A model generated the notes under the pieces. It was given only the letters and a program-made list of their open reading frames with translations, was not told the origin of the DNA and did no database searches. A program made the position numbers and the translations under genes. From an uncultured bacterium (GTDB taxonomy: Bacteria; Armatimonadota; UBA5829; DSUL01), in assembly GCA_937967775.1 (NCBI GenBank), contig CALCJH010000204.1, positions 1 to 9,703 of the forward strand: a stretch of DNA of 9,703 nt, read 5' to 3'. Numbering within the stretch: the stretch's first letter is position 1; the number at the start of each line of letters is the position of its first letter. Positions 6,464-9,703 of the stretch are shown piece after piece.

Positions 6464-7406
6464 GGCGGTGCGGTGGCGGGTGCGGGCCGGGGCTCCCGCG
6501 GATGCCCCGGCCCGTGCACCCTCCCGAGGACTCCGCTCGATCCTCCGCGCGGGAGAGTTGGCGCTGTTCCTGGCGCCTTTCGCGGGCTTCTGGCTGCTGT
6601 TCCGCCTGGGACCTGTGCTGTACGGGGTCGCGATCAGCCTTTACCGATGGGACCCACTTGGCGACGTCGAGTTCGTTGGAGCGAGCAACTACCTGAGACT
6701 TGCCGCCGACCCCCGGTTCTGGAACGCCCTGCGGAACACGCTCATCTTCGCCGCCCTAGCCATCCCGGGAATCCTGGCTCTGGGTCTGGGCTTGGCGTTG
6801 CTCGTCTTCGCATACCGACACCGTCCCGCCGTGCGGTGGATCGAGGCCGCTTTCTTCTTCCCGTACCTGCTGACGGTGTCCGTGGTGGGCCTCGTCTGGC
6901 GGTGGCTGCTGGACCCCGATTTCGGGGCCGTGCTCCTCGCCCTGCGGAGCCTCGGGTTTCGACCGCCCGTCTTTCTCAACGAGCCGGCCTGGGCGCTGCC
7001 CGCCATTGCGTTTGCCACTGCGTGGTGGCTGGCCGGCTACCGTATGGTCATCTTCCGGGCAGCCCTGGAGGACATCCCGGAAGAGATCTTCGACGCCGCA
7101 AAGGTGGACGGTGCTACCGGATGGCGGCTGGTGCGGTCCGTGCTGCTCCCGCTCCTGAAGCCGGCAGCGCTGTTCGCCCTGGTCCTGACGGGGATCTCCG
7201 GGTTCATCGTGTTCGGCCAAGTCCTGATCATGACGGCCGGAGGGCCCGGTCGGGCATCCGAGGTGCTGGCCCTGTACCTGTACCGGTTCGGGTTCGAGTA
7301 CCTGGAGATGGGGCAAGCCGCCGCGGTGGGGGTCGTCATCTTCACGCTGATCCTTCTCCTCACGCTCCTGTCCTTCCGGTGGTTGGGATACGGGGGCGCT
7401 GGGTGA
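6447..7406 (+). CDS. ABC sugar transporter permease, MalF/UgpA type
   Basis: Inner-membrane subunit of the sugar importer, 319 aa. Six hydrophobic segments lie at about 36-60, 98-122, 131-152, 181-205, 231-252 and 290-313. The cytoplasmic EAA loop that docks the ATPase is PEEIFDAAKVDGATGWRLVRSVLLPLLKP (about 211-239), with the conserved Glu, Ala-Ala, Gly and Leu-Pro. An additional N-terminal stretch of about 30 residues is rich in Arg, Ala and Pro. The start is given as GTG 6447, overlapping the binding-protein gene by 17 bases; in-frame GTGs at 6468 and 6480 are alternatives, and none has a strong ribosome site, so translational coupling is likely. It forms a heterodimer with the next gene product. 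The length suits the UgpA/LacF group rather than true MalF, which has extra segments. Confidence 0.93.
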   Translation: MSWRARAVRWRVRAGAPADAPARAPSRGLRSILRAGELALFLAPFAGFWLLFRLGPVLYGVAISLYRWDPLGDVEFVGASNYLRLAADPRFWNALRNTLIFAALAIPGILALGLGLALLVFAYRHRPAVRWIEAAFFFPYLLTVSVVGLVWRWLLDPDFGAVLLALRSLGFRPPVFLNEPAWALPAIAFATAWWLAGYRMVIFRAALEDIPEEIFDAAKVDGATGWRLVRSVLLPLLKPAALFALVLTGISGFIVFGQVLIMTAGGPGRASEVLALYLYRFGFEYLEMGQAAAVGVVIFTLILLLTLLSFRWLGYGGAG

Positions 7407-8221
7407 ACGTTCGGGCCGTGGCGCGAGTGGGACTCGTGGTGGCAACGCTGCTGGCCGTGCTATGGCTGGCGCCCGTGCTGTGGATGTTCGCCACAGCGGT
7501 GAAACCGACCCCGCACATCTTCGCCCTTCCGCCCGTGTGGATCCCCTCCGTCGTGGTGGGGGACCACTTGAGCGCGGTGCTCATCAAATGGCCCTTCACC
7601 CGTTGGGTTTGGAACAGCGTGGTGGTCGCCACCTGTGCCACGGTCCTGTCGACCGTCGTCTCCGTGCCTGCGGCCTTCGCCTTCTCCCGGCTCCAGTGGC
7701 GCGGCCGGGACGCCGTCTTCCTGGTCTTCCTGTCGTCCATGCTGATCCCCCTGGAGGTAAACGTCATCCCCCTCTACTTCCTCATGAACCGGCTGCACCT
7801 ACTGAACACGTACCCAGGGGTGTTCCTGCCGATCGTGGGGATGCCGGTGGGAGTCTTCCTCCTCCGGCAGTTCTTCCTGAACATTCCACAGGAGCTGGAC
7901 GACGCCGCCCGGGTGGACGGGGCGGGGAGCTGGCGGATCCTGCTGTCCGTGATCCTGCCGCTCAGCGGGCCTGCCCTGGCGGCGCTGGCCATCTACATGT
8001 TCGTGTTCTCCTGGAACGAGTTCTTCTGGTCCATGATCGCGCTGTCTTCGCCCCGGATGTTCACCCTTCCGATCGGGTTGCGCGCGTTGCAGGGAGCGTA
8101 CGACATCGACTACGGGGTCCTCATGGCCGGGGCTTCCCTGGCCACGGTGCCGGCAGTGCTGGTCTTTCTGCTCCTGCAGCGCCACATTATCCGCGGCGTG
8201 ACGTTGACCGCGTTCCGTTAG
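7403..8221 (+). CDS. ABC sugar transporter permease, MalG/UgpE type
   Basis: Second inner-membrane subunit, 272 aa, partner of the preceding permease. Hydrophobic segments lie at about 8-33, 70-94, 105-128, 138-158, 180-205 and 238-260. The EAA loop PQELDDAARVDGAGSWRILLSVILPLSGP (about 162-190) is well conserved, and SWNEFFWSMIAL (203-214) and TLPIGLRALQG (221-231) are typical of the MalG group. The start is GTG 7403 within the overlap GTGA: the stop of the upstream permease (TGA 7404-7406) shares three bases with it, so the two are translationally coupled. No ATP-binding subunit gene is in this operon; as in many sugar importers of this class, a shared MsmX/UgpC-like ATPase must come from elsewhere in the genome. 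Confidence 0.94.
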   Translation: MNVRAVARVGLVVATLLAVLWLAPVLWMFATAVKPTPHIFALPPVWIPSVVVGDHLSAVLIKWPFTRWVWNSVVVATCATVLSTVVSVPAAFAFSRLQWRGRDAVFLVFLSSMLIPLEVNVIPLYFLMNRLHLLNTYPGVFLPIVGMPVGVFLLRQFFLNIPQELDDAARVDGAGSWRILLSVILPLSGPALAALAIYMFVFSWNEFFWSMIALSSPRMFTLPIGLRALQGAYDIDYGVLMAGASLATVPAVLVFLLLQRHIIRGVTLTAFR

Positions 8222-8231
8222 GGGGGAGGGG
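8222..8231 (+). promoter_or_regulatory. ribosome-binding site deciding the TTG start of the propeller gene
   Basis: A run of Gs with GGAGG at 8225-8229 sits directly after the permease stop. It is 7 bases from TTG 8237, which is in the propeller frame, but only 2 bases from ATG 8232, which opens a different frame ending after 24 codons. Normal spacing therefore favours initiation at TTG 8237. Confidence 0.55.
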
Positions 8232-8236
8232 ATGCG

Positions 8237-9256
8237 TTGCGGCGTCGTGGCGGCGGTGTGGGAGAGCGGCATATCCGTCTGCGGGGTGCGGCCGTGCGGC
8301 TGTTGAGCCGTCTCGAGGTGACGAACCCACTGCCCACCGCTTTCTGCCACGGAGCTACCATCGTGCCGGTGGGGGACCGGCTCCTGGCGGCGTGGTTCGG
8401 AGGCACGAGGGAGGGCGAGCCGGACTCCTCGATCTACCTGGCGCGCTTCGAGCCCCGGCGGGGGGTATGGTCCGCCCCAGAGCTGCTGGTGCCGGCGGAC
8501 GGTCGGCCGTGCGGGAACCCCGTGCTGTTCGAGGGCCACGCAGGTGTTCTGTGGCTCGTGTACTTCCGTGTGGACGGCCGGTGGTGCGTGGACGGCCGGC
8601 CGCACGCGCGGGTGTCCTTCGACGGAGGACGCACGTGGTCGCCGGAAGTGCGACTGCTGGATCGCCTTGGGGTACTGACGAAGAACAAGCCGGTCCGCGT
8701 GGGGGAGGAGCTGCTCCTCCCCGTGTACGACGAACGCGCGTGGACCGTAGGGGTGGCGAGGCTGCGGGGTCCGGAGCACCACATGGGGTGGGAGTTCGAC
8801 GATCTCAGGATCGGCGCGGGCAGTGGAGTAGCCATGATCCAGGGCACCCTGGTGGAGCTGGGATCCGGCCAGCTGCTGATGCTGATGCGGACCAAAGAGG
8901 GGCGCATCTGGAGCAGTCGCAGCCAGGACGCCGGCCGGACTTGGTCAACGCCCGTGCCGACCCCTCTGCCGAACCCGAACGCAGGGGTGGACGCCGTTCG
9001 GCTGCCTAACGGGCGGCTCTGGCTCGTGTACAACCATACCGACCGCGGGCGAGACCCCATGGTGTGGGAGTGGCGTTATCCCCTGTCGCTGGCGGAAAGC
9101 GACGATGGGGGGCTCACCTGGACCCGGCTGTGGGATCTGGAGCTCGGCCCCGGCGAGTACTCATACCCGGCCGTGGTGGTGGACCCGCAGGGGAGGGTGC
9201 ACATCGCCTATACGGCCCTTCGACGGGCCATCCGGCACGTGATCCTGGAGCCGTAG
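8237..9256 (+). CDS. cytoplasmic BNR/Asp-box beta-propeller, predicted neuraminidase-like (COG4692 type)
   Basis: Sialidase-fold protein of 339 aa (BNR_2-like). It has three Asp boxes (Ser-x-Asp-x-Gly-x-Thr-Trp) at 127-134, 229-236 and 288-295. Family landmarks are CHGATIVPVGDRLLAAWFGGTREGEPDSS (37-65), GNPVLF (93-98), KNKPVRV (149-155), LPNPNAGVDAVRLPNGR (244-260) and GEYSYPAVV (306-314). The Tyr in GEYSYPA and the Arg in GGTREG resemble the sialidase tyrosine nucleophile and arginine triad, but I cannot confirm a complete triad. There is no signal peptide or membrane segment, so it acts in the cytoplasm. As last gene of the operon it probably cleaves the imported glycoside. True sialic-acid specificity is unsupported: no nan genes are present, and this fold also hosts other glycosidases and lyases. 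The start is TTG 8237; GTG 8258 or GTG 8294 are alternatives, since the conserved core begins only near residue 30. Confidence 0.83.
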   Translation: MRRRGGGVGERHIRLRGAAVRLLSRLEVTNPLPTAFCHGATIVPVGDRLLAAWFGGTREGEPDSSIYLARFEPRRGVWSAPELLVPADGRPCGNPVLFEGHAGVLWLVYFRVDGRWCVDGRPHARVSFDGGRTWSPEVRLLDRLGVLTKNKPVRVGEELLLPVYDERAWTVGVARLRGPEHHMGWEFDDLRIGAGSGVAMIQGTLVELGSGQLLMLMRTKEGRIWSSRSQDAGRTWSTPVPTPLPNPNAGVDAVRLPNGRLWLVYNHTDRGRDPMVWEWRYPLSLAESDDGGLTWTRLWDLELGPGEYSYPAVVVDPQGRVHIAYTALRRAIRHVILEP

Positions 9257-9345
9257 GAAGAGCCCGGCCAAGCAAGGGTTCCGCGATGCGGATACGGTCC
9301 GCTCTGACGGCTGTTCCTGATAGGTTTTCGGACAGCGCCAGCCTC
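9257..9345. other. convergent intergenic gap
   Basis: These 89 bases separate the stop of the propeller gene from the stop of the oppositely oriented psuG. A small inverted repeat, GCGGA-tacgg-TCCGC (9288-9302), and a bulged pairing between CTGTTCC (9311-9317) and GGACAG (9330-9335) are present. Neither is followed by a T tract on either strand, so no canonical intrinsic terminator is seen. No gene or operator-like palindrome was found here. Confidence 0.4.
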
Positions 9346-9703
9346 TCAGCCAGTATGCCGGGTATGCCGGGACCGGGCCCGTCCGAAAGCCACCGCCACC
9401 TGCCCGGCCAGCTGCGCGTTGGAGCGCAGCAACGCCACGTTGACCTCCAGGGATCGGCCTGCGGTGAGGTCCGCCAGCGCGGACAGCAGGTACGGGGTGA
9501 GGTCCGCGCCCCGCACCGCCTGCGCGGAGGCGCGAGCGACCGCCGCCCGCACCGCACGCTGCACTTCTTCCAGGGGCAGGGCCACGTCCTCGGGGGGCGG
9601 GTTCGCCACCAGCAGGCCCGTGCGCTGGCCGAGGGTGCGCTTGGCCAGCAGCACCGCGGCTACCTGCTCCGGGGAGTCCACGCGGTGCGGCACCCGGAAG
9701 CCG
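9346..9703 (-). CDS. psuG: pseudouridine-5'-phosphate glycosidase, C-terminal part
   Basis: PsuG (IndA/YeiN family) reversibly splits pseudouridine 5'-phosphate into uracil and ribose 5-phosphate in the cytoplasm. Only the last 118 residues are in view; the frame is open to the right edge, so the N-terminal two thirds, including the catalytic Lys and Glu, lie outside. Diagnostic stretches are GFRVPHRVDSPEQVAAVLLAK, LLVANPPPEDVALP, GADLTPYLLSALADLTAGRSLE and VNVALLRSNAQLAGQVAVA, all in the family's normal order. The C-terminus after AVAFGRA is an odd basic tail ending RHTRHTG, made by a 9-base tandem duplication. It is convergent to the operon, so likely a separate transcription unit; a psuK kinase or nucleoside transporter may lie to the right. 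Confidence 0.9.
   Translation of the reverse strand, partial: GFRVPHRVDSPEQVAAVLLAKRTLGQRTGLLVANPPPEDVALPLEEVQRAVRAAVARASAQAVRGADLTPYLLSALADLTAGRSLEVNVALLRSNAQLAGQVAVAFGRARSRHTRHTG
9354..9371 (-). repeat. 9-base tandem duplication at the psuG 3' end
   Basis: TATGCCGGG occurs twice in direct succession on the plus strand. Read on the minus strand it adds an Arg-His-Thr repeat to the extreme C-terminus of PsuG, just before the TGA stop. The frame is preserved. It is probably a neutral slippage duplication in a non-conserved tail. Confidence 0.7.

Noticed and set aside
7402..7415. Another AACGTT core at the start of the second permease
   Set aside because: The flanks are GGTG and CGGG rather than TGNN and NNCA, and it lies in coding sequence within a translational overlap, so it does not match the operator form.
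8237..9256. Calling the propeller protein a true secreted sialidase (nanH)
   Set aside because: No signal peptide, no sialic-acid genes nearby, and Asp boxes mark the fold rather than the substrate.
1..9703. Search for CRISPR arrays, tRNA or rRNA genes, insertion sequences, phage genes and attachment sites
   Set aside because: No regularly spaced repeats, transposase or integrase motifs, or RNA gene signatures were seen; the gene content is a metabolic operon with short gaps.

Overview
This is a GC-rich (roughly two thirds G+C) bacterial chromosome segment carrying a carbohydrate-uptake and catabolism locus. It has strong purine-rich Shine-Dalgarno sites, frequent GTG/TTG starts, tight gene overlaps, a Tat-dependent binding protein and both TRAP and ABC transport parts. 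These fit a high-GC free-living heterotroph. Nothing in the window fixes the phylum. There are no rRNA or tRNA genes, CRISPR arrays, phage genes, insertion sequences or integration signs.

Left part, minus strand. A LacI-family repressor gene (873-1946) is followed by the 5' portion of a TRAP-transporter periplasmic receptor gene (DctP type, running off the left edge). The receptor gene has its own promoter (TTGACA-16-TAATCT) and an operator-like palindrome on the promoter's downstream edge. Its signal peptide appears to be split by a one-base frameshift near 756.

Centre and right, plus strand. Six genes form a compact operon from 2047 to 9256: an L-fucose/D-arabinose-isomerase-type aldose-ketose isomerase, an AraB-type ribulokinase (FGGY family), a Tat-exported family-1 sugar-binding protein, two MalF/MalG-type ABC permeases, and a cytoplasmic BNR/Asp-box beta-propeller of the 'predicted neuraminidase' type. 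Gaps are 15 bases or fewer and two junctions overlap. The same palindrome, TGNNAACGTTNNCA, lies just upstream of the first gene and ends where its Shine-Dalgarno sequence begins. The repressor therefore probably controls both the operon and the TRAP gene.

Right edge, minus strand and convergent. The C-terminal third of a pseudouridine-5'-phosphate glycosidase (PsuG) is present. It is probably a separate unit, although its product, ribose 5-phosphate, joins the same pentose-phosphate pool.

Working model (inference): the ABC system, with an ATPase encoded elsewhere, imports a small glycoside, possibly together with a TRAP system for an acidic or related compound. The cytoplasmic propeller enzyme splits it, the isomerase makes a ketose, and the kinase phosphorylates it. 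No aldolase or epimerase is present. A D-arabinose to D-ribulose to D-ribulose-5-phosphate route would need neither, but the true substrate is not shown by the sequence.
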